A stretch of 40,894 nucleotides of DNA from the NCBI GenBank assembly GCA_004352715.1, contig SCFE01000091.1:645467-686360 (forward strand), read 5' to 3'. A program made the position numbers and the translations under genes. This DNA comes from Hofstenia miamia (Eukaryota; Xenacoelomorpha; Acoela). Shown piece by piece: positions 31,096 to 40,894 of this stretch; position 1 is the first letter of the stretch, and every line of letters begins with the position of its first letter. The notes under the pieces were generated by a model. The model saw only the letters and a list, made by a program, of their open reading frames with translations, was not told the origin of the DNA and did no database searches.

Positions 31096-34000
31096 TCATT
31101 GTTGTGGGGTGATGAAGATCTTTTTTGGAGGAGGTCCAGTGTTTATATCAGGAGCAGGTCGTTTCAACTGTGAAGCAGGAAGTGTAATATCTAAAAACAC
31201 ATATGAATATTTTATAAAATAATTAATAAGCTTACCTCTATGTCCATAAGGCAGACTTTGATATTTGTTCAGGAGGTAGCACTTATCATCATAAGGTGTT
31301 AGGGATATTTTGTTGGTCGTCTGTACAGCAATTTGGTGATTGTGACTTCTAATGGCTGTCATTGGATGACGAACAATTTCTTCATTGTCCAAAATTGATT
31401 TGAAGAGATCAAAGTTCATCATCTTCTTGACAGCCCCAACAACCCCCTTTGCGCTTGCCTTCTCATTGCATTTACTATTAGAAACATACTGTACAGAGTA
31501 CATTTTCGATTTCAGGGCAACCACCTGACTGATGACATCACCACCAAGTTCGTCCTTTACTTTCAAATATGTCTTTTTATTTTTTTCACTGAATAATGGT
31601 GAGTCTCTAGAATAATTTGAAAAGTCAAAGTGGTGTGCCAATGATGCCAGTTCTTCATACACATTTCAGGTCTTTATTTTATAGAGGAGGGAGTCTGTAT
31701 CACTGTATAAAACTGTGATTTGATTTGCAAATGCAGGCTTCATTATGTTATAATGGAATTTAAACATCTGGAGCTTAGAAAGATCTAAAATGGCCTGACC
31801 CACATAATTTGGCTTATTCCATACAATTTCTTTGTTTCTTAGCATGACCTGCACCAAATTTTCATTAATTATGTTAAATGACTTAAATTCTGGCTGTTTT
31901 ATTAACTTTTCTGCTGCCTCCTGATCCCCAACAAATTTAGCTCTGCAGCGTTTTCTTAGTGACTCCATTGTTTTGCCAAATACAGCATTAGACATGAGTT
32001 TATAAAAGCTCTTCTCAAAATCGTTTTTAGCTGCCTTGCGTTTTGTTGTATTCAAATCTATAAAGGGCTTTAAAAATGGCGCCTGTCTGAATTGTAGTGC
32101 TCTGTGGAACTTGGTTATCTTCAGCCCTTGTTCAACATAAAATTTCAGCACCTCATAGTGAACCACATATCTCTCCCTCTTGTAAAATGTTTGCACCAAC
32201 TTTGCCACTTTGCCAGATTTCAGTCCCAATGCCTCTTTAATATGGTTTGTGTAGGGTGACAAATGTTGACCTTCAATAATCATCTTATGTGGTGCAAGGG
32301 GGAAATCAAAATGCTTGTCATGCAAATTACTGGGATATTCGAGATCCACCTCCACCAAATAGCCTAAATCTCCATCATGTGGTGCATTCAAAATTTCATT
32401 GATTGATATGTCTGTCCACTGCAACTGTCCAACAGGCAAATTCATGGTCATTTTACCCCCATACAATGAATTCATATCCAAAAAAATGGCGTAAGTGGAC
32501 TTCTTTTCTGGGTCATAGCCCTCTACCATAGGGTTGTTTGCCTTAAAGTAGCATTCTGAGTAAATGCCTGATGTGCCTCCTCTAATACCAGCCTCAATAA
32601 ATTCCAGTTGATTGTTATCTGCAATTGGATCAAGTGAGAAGTTTGTATAGTTTAACATAGCATTCCAGCTAAAGTTGGACAGTGTAAAAAAATGCGCAGG
32701 ATCCAGTCCATATGTTTGCTTGCTTTCAACACGAAATTCACGAAGTACATCTGCCAGCAACAGTGTATCTGACATTAAATAATTGTTGTGGAAGTCTCTA
32801 AATGTAGTACACCCTCCATTAACCCAAGTATTGTTCTGCTCATGTTCTAGCTCCTGTTGTGTTAGTGGTATTTTTCTGGTTAATCTATTATACCAATGGT
32901 GCAATTCTGGCAGCTTTATTTCATTAAATTTATCTAATGAGTCAAACCATTCATATGGAAATTGGCCCTTACCCATCATGAATGCTGACGCCTTCTGCTC
33001 ACAAATGCCTGCTTTTAAAAAGTCATATTTGTCTGCTCCAATATTTTTAGCCAGATTTGATAGACTGTCAGTAACAAAATGATAGGAGTCCAAAAATCAA
33101 AGCTCTTCATGAACCCATTTAGTTGTGCCATTTTTATCTTTGTAATTATATACAGGGACCATAAGACTAAATGATATGAAGTTTTCAGAGGTGCATGGTA
33201 TACATTTTAAACTTTCATTTTCCTTGAGCTTCAAACTTTTCAGCAACAAATGCATATCATACTTACTGCCATTGTGGGAGAAAACTGGAGTAAACTGAGG
33301 GTTGTGATGTAGAATATTGCAGTTGTTGTGTGCAACACCTCGTACTTTCCCAGTATAATGGCAGTGATCAATTACTTTGTGTGAAGTACTTTCAAATTCT
33401 TCATTACAGAAAACACAAACAGTAGAATTTTCCATCAAATATTCTCTATCAGTCTGTGAAATTATTAGTTGACGATGCTTTTGCTTGGCAGCAAATGACG
33501 TTTTGGCAATTTTACGGAGTTCATTCCACCCCTCCTCCATACACTGTTCACCTGAAAATATGTTGGTGGAAAGCAGCTCTTTTTCAGTGGTACTAACAAT
33601 GCAAATACCAGATGGGGTTTGGTGAACGTCATCCACTGTAAAACTCTTCTGTGGGTCAGGCAAGACACTTTGAATTTTTTGTGATATGCATTCTATATCC
33701 AATGCAGCAATAATTGGCACAAAGTTTTTAGCACCATGTGATTTAAATGTAATTTTCTCATGGGGCTGAGGGAATGTAATTGTGGGATCAGTATTGCCAT
33801 TACATTTCACTTCATGCTTTATTAAACTTTCTAACAGTTTGAAACCAGACAAGCATTTAGGGCAATGCAAACCATTATGGGTGTTCTTAAAAAATTTGAT
33901 GCAGGCGTTTATGTTAGTAATTGCCACATAATGTTTCTGATTACCTTCTTCTAACAGCAGAAGGTTTGACTTTTGTTGATGACAACCTGGAGAGATGTAT

Positions 34001-34707
34001 GCAGGCACCAAGCTTTTATCATGGAGGCTGTACACATTGATGGATATATTATTTAATTCCTCAAATTGGCAAATGTCATTGATAGACATGGGAAATGACA
34101 TTCCTGAGTAATTGAGAGTTGGTAAAAACTTATTCATTCGTGTAATTTCACATTTCGTTTTCATTTCTGGATGGAGGCATGCAAGAATGGCATATAAGAA
34201 ACATTTATTTGTCTGAGCAGTACGAGGGTTTGCTAAGAAATGGTTGGGTAATGGAATGTAGCTACCTGCTCTTGTTGGGCGATACTTGGCAATATGCAGA
34301 CTTACTAGGTTGATGTTTTTCAGCACCCAATTTGAGCCATTTGCTGCATAGATGGTGATGTAATTGGCAATGCCATCTACCATTTTCAGAAAATCCCCCT
34401 TGTTCAAGCCACTGCTAAAGACGGATACAGGGGAGCTTGTTGGGTATAGCACTACACTTTTCATCTCACCACTCTCTTCTTTCACCAACTCCACTTCACA
34501 AGAGAGGTAAACATTAGAGGAGAAGTGTTTGGCTATATCCTCCTGAATAATGTTGGAAATTTTGGGGTAAACACTGGAAAATGTAGAATAAACATCAATA
34601 GATGTTAGAGGACTACTCTGGTAGCAGGCAAAACTTCCACAACATGCTTGTTCCACTTTGGCAAACATTGTTTCATGATATACTATCTCCAACACTGAAA
34701 TTTGCAT
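31096..34707 (-). pseudogene. protein-primed family B DNA polymerase (Polinton pPolB), two in-frame TGA
   Basis: One frame of about 1,200 codons, broken only by TGA at 33097-33099 and 31666-31668. N-terminal third: an NKCFLYAIL...HY region resembling a cysteine-protease-like module (Cys at about 169, His about 260), then a C2HC finger (residues 282-302). Exonuclease motifs follow: LDIEC (about 335), the DHCHYTGKVRG...CN metal-binding block (about 447), HNGSKYDMH (about 479), and YLMSDTLLLAD after the first stop. Polymerase motif A is DMNSLYGG, motif B KSFYKLMSNAVFGK and motif C YSDTDS. After the second stop come KVKDELGG and KMYS, typical of the thumb. A 45-nt stop-free GT-AG intron (31235-31191) probably precedes the last exon. 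The enzyme would replicate the element from a terminal protein. Apart from the stops it looks recent. Confidence 0.92.
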
Positions 34708-34883
34708 GGGTGTTCACATGTTCATCAAATTTGTTTGCATTTGTAAAGTAAATTTTGCATGAGGGGTATAAATAAATTCCATCTGTTCCATGAACAGATT
34801 CAATGTGAGAGCACATTGACAAGGGGGTTGGGCTGGTAAAACCACACTCATCACATGAAAACGACTTCATTGGAGGGGAAGGT
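34673..34883 (-). CDS. C2H2 zinc-finger exon upstream of the polymerase
   Basis: The frame from the ATG at 34868-34870 encodes two C2H2-like fingers: CDECGFTSPTPLSMCSHIE with H at the end of SVH, and SCKIYFTNANKFDEHVNTH, the second with a single visible cysteine. The exon probably begins at 34883 after an acceptor (TACTGATTTTAG), so upstream exons may exist. It overlaps the start of the polymerase frame in another phase. A frameshift or a missed splice near 34690-34707 would fuse the fingers to the polymerase, and zinc fingers occur at the N-terminus of such proteins. Partial. Confidence 0.55.
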
Positions 34884-34888
34884 CTAAA

Positions 34889-35337
34889 ATCAGTATAAGT
34901 ACATGGAAATTCAAGTGTAATAAATTATAGTTATTCAAGAGAAATAAGTAATGAAAAGAAAATATGCTATTTTATAAATTGCAAAAATGTATTTTTAAGC
35001 ACTAGTTGTACATAATAAAAAAATTATATTTGAACATTTCATTCTAGTGAAAATAGTTTAATAAGCAATGAAAAGAAAATACGTTATTTAATAAAACCAA
35101 TAAAAGAAATTATAAAATGTATTTTTAAGAGCTAGTTGTAATTACTGCAAATTGATAAATTGTAAATTAGTGGGAGTGTGAAAAATCAATAACTAAAACT
35201 TTCTGATTGAATGAGTGATGATTCTAACAATATAACAATACACGTTTCATGCATTCATGTAGATTTATTCATCATATGTCAACTCTTTTATTAGCTAACC
35301 TGATTAATTTTATAATTCCACCTGAGAAAAACACTAA
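34889..35337. other. no recognised gene before the gap
   Basis: AT-rich sequence between the zinc-finger exon and the first long gap. It contains two similar stretches (around AATGAAAAGAAAATA at about 34951 and 35067) that suggest a small tandem duplication of about 115 bp. Confidence 0.5.
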
Positions 35338-36337
35338 NNNNNNNNNNNNNNNNNNNNNNNNNNNNNNNNNNNNNNNNNNNNNNNNNNNNNNNNNNNNNNN
35401 NNNNNNNNNNNNNNNNNNNNNNNNNNNNNNNNNNNNNNNNNNNNNNNNNNNNNNNNNNNNNNNNNNNNNNNNNNNNNNNNNNNNNNNNNNNNNNNNNNNN
35501 NNNNNNNNNNNNNNNNNNNNNNNNNNNNNNNNNNNNNNNNNNNNNNNNNNNNNNNNNNNNNNNNNNNNNNNNNNNNNNNNNNNNNNNNNNNNNNNNNNNN
35601 NNNNNNNNNNNNNNNNNNNNNNNNNNNNNNNNNNNNNNNNNNNNNNNNNNNNNNNNNNNNNNNNNNNNNNNNNNNNNNNNNNNNNNNNNNNNNNNNNNNN
35701 NNNNNNNNNNNNNNNNNNNNNNNNNNNNNNNNNNNNNNNNNNNNNNNNNNNNNNNNNNNNNNNNNNNNNNNNNNNNNNNNNNNNNNNNNNNNNNNNNNNN
35801 NNNNNNNNNNNNNNNNNNNNNNNNNNNNNNNNNNNNNNNNNNNNNNNNNNNNNNNNNNNNNNNNNNNNNNNNNNNNNNNNNNNNNNNNNNNNNNNNNNNN
35901 NNNNNNNNNNNNNNNNNNNNNNNNNNNNNNNNNNNNNNNNNNNNNNNNNNNNNNNNNNNNNNNNNNNNNNNNNNNNNNNNNNNNNNNNNNNNNNNNNNNN
36001 NNNNNNNNNNNNNNNNNNNNNNNNNNNNNNNNNNNNNNNNNNNNNNNNNNNNNNNNNNNNNNNNNNNNNNNNNNNNNNNNNNNNNNNNNNNNNNNNNNNN
36101 NNNNNNNNNNNNNNNNNNNNNNNNNNNNNNNNNNNNNNNNNNNNNNNNNNNNNNNNNNNNNNNNNNNNNNNNNNNNNNNNNNNNNNNNNNNNNNNNNNNN
36201 NNNNNNNNNNNNNNNNNNNNNNNNNNNNNNNNNNNNNNNNNNNNNNNNNNNNNNNNNNNNNNNNNNNNNNNNNNNNNNNNNNNNNNNNNNNNNNNNNNNN
36301 NNNNNNNNNNNNNNNNNNNNNNNNNNNNNNNNNNNNN
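35338..36337. other. scaffold gap, 1000 N
   Basis: Exactly 1000 N, a conventional placeholder for a gap of unknown length. Reading frames spanning it are meaningless. Confidence 0.99.
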
Positions 36338-37283
36338 TTCTATATAATTTGTAAAAATGTAACCCATTCCGCTTAATATGAGTCTTCATGACGCCATTGC
36401 TATGTGTTATAAAGCGTTGAAATCTCCAACATACAAAGAGAATTTCACATTTCAAAGCATAAAAATGCCTTACCATAGTAAATAAGAAGGCATCCTCCGC
36501 AATTAATCCTCCCACAAAGATTTATTTTTGCATTAAAAACATGGCATTCTAGGTAAAATGACGGAATTTTTAGCTTTTCTGTCTAATAATGCGCTTTGTT
36601 GAAATTATACATATGTTTCCAAGATTTAAGTAAATTAAACATGGTATAGTTATAAAAATGATATTACACCTGGCAATGTTTTAATGTAAATAGAAGCATG
36701 TAAAAATAAATCTGACAAAGAATATGCACTTACACCATCCCAAATAAAATGCACACAAAATTTTATATAAAATTATGTATTTTAAGGATTCCTACATTTT
36801 TCTTAAGACAAATATACCTTCACATTTTAAAATATCAATCAATTTGCATACAAAGCAACTAATTTATTAACAATACTTAGGAAATTTTTTGCAAATAGGC
36901 TAATTTGTTAAAATGTTTATTATACACTTATGTAAACTTTGCATATACATGACCAAATATTATCCCAAATACTACAATACGTCATAGACTTGACTTGATT
37001 CAATACAACCACCCATTAATAATGAGATATTATGTTATTATACATTATTCATTAAAATTGGTAGCATATATAACAAATCCTCCAATACATACACATGTAA
37101 ATTCTAAAATTATTCATAGAATGATTATGTGATGCGCAAATAACTGCACTCTGTAACCACGCCCCCCTCTTATATTATTCATGAATTAACAATGGGTTAT
37201 GACTCATCAATTAGCACCTGTCAATCAATCTTAACAAATGTGACGAATGCTTTTTTTGATGAGAGATTCCTTTGGAATCTCTC
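36338..37283 (-). repeat. repeat X, right copy
   Basis: Reverse complement of 26565-27541. The copy starts exactly at the gap edge, so the match probably continued. At its outer edge is a perfect palindrome, GAGAGATTCC-TTT-GGAATCTCTC (37261-37283). Beyond it the next bases (to about 37320) repeat, in the opposite sense, a block that in the left copy lies on the inner side of the palindrome. Confidence 0.82.
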
Positions 37284-37814
37284 ACAAAAAAATTTTTTGA
37301 TGAAATTGCAAGCAATTCTCTCTTTTTTTCTGTATTTGGATATTACCAAAAACGAATGGAATTTTTACAATGGAAAAAATAATAGCATTTTTGAAAAAAA
37401 CGAAGTTTAACCCTTTTACCTGTAATGTATTGATTCCCTCGAGATTATCATTTTATGTAATAGTTAGTGAACATAACAAAGTTCTTCCTTGAAAAAGTCT
37501 TACTCTCGATTAATATAAATTATTTATTGTATTCACCCATTTTACATTTTTAACTAACAACTGAGTGAGAATTATGCAATGATTTCAACTAGTGAAATTT
37601 CAATGTCTTGTCCAGCGATTTATATATGTTTATGACTATATTTTTATATCAAACACCACCTTCATGTAAAGGAGTGAAAATTGAAAAATCAATTATACTT
37701 TTTCATTATTATTTTATTACCCGTACTACAGTAACCGTATCCTTGGGTGTGAGATTAAGAAAAATACATCTACGCACATCTATTCACAGGTTAATATACA
37801 ATACTCTAACGAAT
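37284..37814. other. outer flank of X right copy; no gene
   Basis: Segment 37330-37470 matches 27774-27930 directly. The remainder to the second gap has no supported feature. Confidence 0.6.
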
Positions 37815-38814
37815 NNNNNNNNNNNNNNNNNNNNNNNNNNNNNNNNNNNNNNNNNNNNNNNNNNNNNNNNNNNNNNNNNNNNNNNNNNNNNNNNNNNNNN
37901 NNNNNNNNNNNNNNNNNNNNNNNNNNNNNNNNNNNNNNNNNNNNNNNNNNNNNNNNNNNNNNNNNNNNNNNNNNNNNNNNNNNNNNNNNNNNNNNNNNNN
38001 NNNNNNNNNNNNNNNNNNNNNNNNNNNNNNNNNNNNNNNNNNNNNNNNNNNNNNNNNNNNNNNNNNNNNNNNNNNNNNNNNNNNNNNNNNNNNNNNNNNN
38101 NNNNNNNNNNNNNNNNNNNNNNNNNNNNNNNNNNNNNNNNNNNNNNNNNNNNNNNNNNNNNNNNNNNNNNNNNNNNNNNNNNNNNNNNNNNNNNNNNNNN
38201 NNNNNNNNNNNNNNNNNNNNNNNNNNNNNNNNNNNNNNNNNNNNNNNNNNNNNNNNNNNNNNNNNNNNNNNNNNNNNNNNNNNNNNNNNNNNNNNNNNNN
38301 NNNNNNNNNNNNNNNNNNNNNNNNNNNNNNNNNNNNNNNNNNNNNNNNNNNNNNNNNNNNNNNNNNNNNNNNNNNNNNNNNNNNNNNNNNNNNNNNNNNN
38401 NNNNNNNNNNNNNNNNNNNNNNNNNNNNNNNNNNNNNNNNNNNNNNNNNNNNNNNNNNNNNNNNNNNNNNNNNNNNNNNNNNNNNNNNNNNNNNNNNNNN
38501 NNNNNNNNNNNNNNNNNNNNNNNNNNNNNNNNNNNNNNNNNNNNNNNNNNNNNNNNNNNNNNNNNNNNNNNNNNNNNNNNNNNNNNNNNNNNNNNNNNNN
38601 NNNNNNNNNNNNNNNNNNNNNNNNNNNNNNNNNNNNNNNNNNNNNNNNNNNNNNNNNNNNNNNNNNNNNNNNNNNNNNNNNNNNNNNNNNNNNNNNNNNN
38701 NNNNNNNNNNNNNNNNNNNNNNNNNNNNNNNNNNNNNNNNNNNNNNNNNNNNNNNNNNNNNNNNNNNNNNNNNNNNNNNNNNNNNNNNNNNNNNNNNNNN
38801 NNNNNNNNNNNNNN
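37815..38814. other. scaffold gap, 1000 N
   Basis: Second placeholder gap of exactly 1000 N, immediately before the right Polinton inverted repeat. Confidence 0.99.
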
Positions 38815-39309
38815 CACTTGAAGATTGTACAATGCTGAACTTCATAACTCAAAGCCATTGTGTAATGTATGCTTTTACAATTTATACACAGTTTGCTAAA
38901 GAAATTGCTGTTTTCCACCTCTTGCATATTTGTTTTGATCAATATTAACGCACTTGGAAACACGCTCTAATGCAAATAACACATCATTTATTTGGGTTTT
39001 AGATCTATGAATTGGTTTCCTTAAGGATATGGTGTTGCATGTTTAAACATTGTTACAACAAACACACCCTAAGTGAAATTTTTCATCAAAAATATCAGTT
39101 TGCCTAAATTCTAAAAATCAAAGATTCTCACTTTAGTCTGAACAAATTGTCTAAAAAATTAATTTGCTCATTTTAGTTTTGTCAAAAATATTTCGTCGCT
39201 AGATGGCGTCCAATAAAATCACTTCATTTCCATGTGGTAAATAGTAATGGGGTGTTACGAGAACTTCAGGGTGTCCCATAGGGACGTCCTTGCCCTGATC
39301 TTAACTACT
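38815..39309 (-). repeat. Polinton terminal inverted repeat, right
   Basis: Inverted match to 30037-30529, ending GATCTTAACTACT at 39309 and followed by the target-site copy AGCATT. Confidence 0.88.
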
Positions 39310-39781
39310 AGCATTTGTGTAAACTCTATACATTTGTGTTTTTAATTAAATAATTCTACCAATATTATTTTTCCGAGTTGCAAAATGTAATGCATTGTTC
39401 AGTTTTTACAGAGAGTGAGTCAAGGATGATTGAATTTCTTCACCATGGGTAAGTTATTTTACAATTAAATAATATGATTAAGTGAAAAAATGATTTCTTG
39501 TACATGTTTAACGTCAATAAAAATTTCCTGGCAAGACTTAATTTGCAAAAATGAAAACACTACATATATTATCAATGCAATTTGTCAATAAACTAAATTA
39601 CAAAATGGAAAAACAATAGCAAAAACTGTAAAAAGAATTTCTTCGTTCATAGCATTAAAACACCAACTCCTTCACAACTGGTAACAAGTAATTTGATGTT
39701 GGGAAAGAATATGTATTTACATTATTATGATAAATTCATCTTTCCATTGATTAAAGTGTCAGATGCTTTTATAACAGTAAT
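39310..39781. repeat. repeat Y, copy 2, right half
   Basis: Direct match to 29016-29512 of Y1 with scattered differences. It completes the Y2 unit interrupted by the Polinton. Confidence 0.85.
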
Positions 39782-40440
39782 TTGTTTTTGGTCAAACATC
39801 ATAGAACCAATCTCAAAATAGAAAAATAAGTTTATAATTAAATTGTTTGCTTAAAAAACAAAATTTACCAAAAATATTATAACAAATTAATTGAAAAGAA
39901 AAATTATTTTTAAAAGTTGACGCATTGTTTTCAAAAAGTTTATATCTCCACCATTCTCTTTGTTACAATTTTACATCATACAGTTGGATAAATGACTAGA
40001 TGTTGAACTCAGCTTTAACATTGAATTAAACCTGCTTAACCATTTTCCAAATAGAACTTGGTATGTAATTTAATTTTTTTTTCGGTTAAAACTCTGATAA
40101 AATATTTTCACTTCCCAGCATACCTGTTTTTTGGAATAGACGAATTTTACACATTAATATATATTCATTGATTATCTCTTTACATCGTACATGTAAATTT
40201 TATATATGCTTTTGATTAAAAGTAAATTATGAAAAAAGTCAAAATGTTTTTAATTACTTTTGCAGTTGATTGAATTGACTAATGAGAACTATTTAGATGC
40301 AATAATTTTTTTAACTAACATGAATGAATGAATGATGTATATTTATCTAAACACTTAAAAAAATAAAAACAAATTCACTTTACAATGCTAAAAATCCCCA
40401 GATTATTTGTGCATTAACTTGTTATTTTTATTTATTATTT
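39782..40440. other. no recognised gene
   Basis: AT-rich DNA between repeat Y and the LINE fragment at the window end. No supported feature. Confidence 0.5.
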
Positions 40441-40490
40441 TTTAGATTTTTTATTAATTTATTGTTACTATGTTTAGAAAGGATAATTTT

Positions 40491-40509
40491 TGAGCACTAG
40501 TGGTGCTCA
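40491..40509 (-). other. stem-loop in LINE G 3' untranslated region
   Basis: TGAGCAC and GTGCTCA form a perfect 7-bp stem around a 5-nt loop, 28 bp after the stop codon of the LINE frame. On the LINE strand it is followed by A-rich DNA. Short 3' hairpins are recognised by the reverse transcriptase in some LINEs, so this is a plausible cis element. Confidence 0.5.
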
Positions 40510-40536
40510 TTTGTATTACCCATGACATTTAAATTA

Positions 40537-40894
40537 TTATTTGAATATTAAATCAATTAGATTAGTATTTCCTTGTATTACTTTACTTTTTATATTGTTC
40601 AAGAACCTATTACCTTCATTTTCAGATATTTTATCTATATTACAACTAATTAATGCCCTGGAATTTATATAATTCCATATCTTACTTCCTCTAACTTGAA
40701 GAGAATATCTTTGTAGCATAGAGTTATGCTGTTTTATTGAAATTTGGTTTTTTAATTTAGCCCTAGTATTATATGTGTGACTAATTTTATTGAAATAGTT
40801 AAATTCCATCAGGTAATCTTTTCTTTGTATTTTTATTATGTGCTTTAGTAGTTCAAATATGTATAATTCATATATATTGAGTATATCACTATCC
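40537..40894 (-). pseudogene. LINE fragment G, RT C-terminal end, cut by window edge
   Basis: The minus-strand frame is open from the window edge to a TAA at 40537-40539 (about 118 codons). It contains DILNIYELYIFELLKHI, then SHTYNTR, a QRYSLQVRGSKIWNYI block and a lysine-containing final helix. The LNIY...YNTR...GxKIWN pattern is characteristic of the end of CR1/L2/jockey-type LINE proteins. No lesion is visible, so the upstream part outside the window could be intact. Its sequence differs from families A and B. Confidence 0.78.

Larger units (their letters stand above)
30037..39309 (-). mobile_element. Polinton/Maverick-like DNA transposon, incomplete
   Basis: The ends are long inverted repeats (30037-30529 and 38815-39309) starting AGTAGTTAAGATC; the AG start and CT end suit Polintons. 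The flanking 6-mers AGCTGT (30031-30036) and AGCATT (39310-39315) agree at four of six bases, a decayed 6-bp target duplication, and Y1 shows the empty site with AGCATT at 29016-29021. The element carries the protein-primed DNA polymerase. The integrase, packaging ATPase, protease and capsid genes expected in a 15-20 kb Polinton are not in the visible sequence. They are deleted or lie in the two 1000-N gaps. The contig 36338-37814 inside it belongs to repeat X and may be misplaced. Confidence 0.8.

Noticed and set aside
31191-31235. Treating the two TGA codons and the short intron of the polymerase as programmed recoding
   Set aside because: No selenocysteine-type or frameshift signal is visible, and simple point decay plus a normal short intron explains the pattern better.
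35291-38963. Long open frames across the two N blocks
   Set aside because: They exist only because N codons cannot be stops. The real sequence at their ends is non-coding repeat or inverted-repeat DNA.
1-40894. CRISPR arrays, rRNA, bacterial operons or phage modules
   Set aside because: No spaced direct repeats of CRISPR type, no ribosomal sequence and no bacterial gene order were seen; all coding signals are eukaryotic.

Overview
This is an AT-rich nuclear window from an invertebrate animal. The evidence is a spliced seven-transmembrane receptor gene, GT-AG introns, and dense debris of animal transposons (mariner, Tc1-like, piggyBac-like, Polinton/Maverick, and at least two lineages of LINE). 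Taxonomy below Metazoa cannot be settled from the sequence. There is no operon structure and no CRISPR, rRNA or phage signal. Almost every coding signal belongs to a broken mobile element. The one host gene I can assemble is a small class A GPCR of about 313 residues in three exons (10600-13916).

Layout. 1-727: 3' part of a mariner element with an internally deleted transposase. 897-1848: a Tc1-like deletion derivative with 32-bp inverted ends and TA target duplications. 3689-5678: a non-autonomous piggyBac-like element flanked by TTAA, with three copies of a 19-bp palindrome. 6230-6816: a decayed mariner/SETMAR-type transposase relic. 7270-9684: a 5'-truncated CR1/jockey-like LINE (A1). 10600-13916: the GPCR, whose first intron carries a 242-bp fold-back MITE with a perfect 9-bp target duplication. 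15357-23120: a LINE graveyard, with fragments of a CR1-like family (A2, plus smaller pieces) and a nearly complete but decayed LINE of another lineage (B, 19445-22570) with endonuclease, reverse transcriptase, zinc-knuckle-like and nuclease-like C-terminal regions.

23280-26400 is low-complexity and duplicated DNA: a two-copy promoter-like repeat with CRE and CCAAT motifs beside a DR1 nuclear-receptor site, an 18/19 match to the Tn5/Nextera mosaic end (probably a sequencing artefact), and a 73-bp minisatellite inside a local duplication that breaks at a single N. From 26565 on the window is built of repeats. An inverted repeat of nearly 1 kb (X: 26565-27541 and 36338-37283) and a 0.9-kb tandem repeat (Y1 and Y2) surround a Polinton/Maverick-like element (30037-39309). 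The Polinton sits inside Y2, and the undisturbed copy Y1 preserves the empty target site. It carries a protein-primed family B DNA polymerase gene, reading frame almost intact but with two in-frame TGA codons, a zinc-finger exon upstream and a small spliced gene downstream. Two 1000-N scaffold gaps interrupt it, and the contig between them (36338-37814) may be misplaced. The window ends in the 3' part of another LINE (40491-40894) with a stem-loop after its stop codon.

The genes do not form a pathway. The window mainly records element insertion and decay; in several elements the premature stops are TGA in places where the family favours arginine, as expected from CGA to TGA change.
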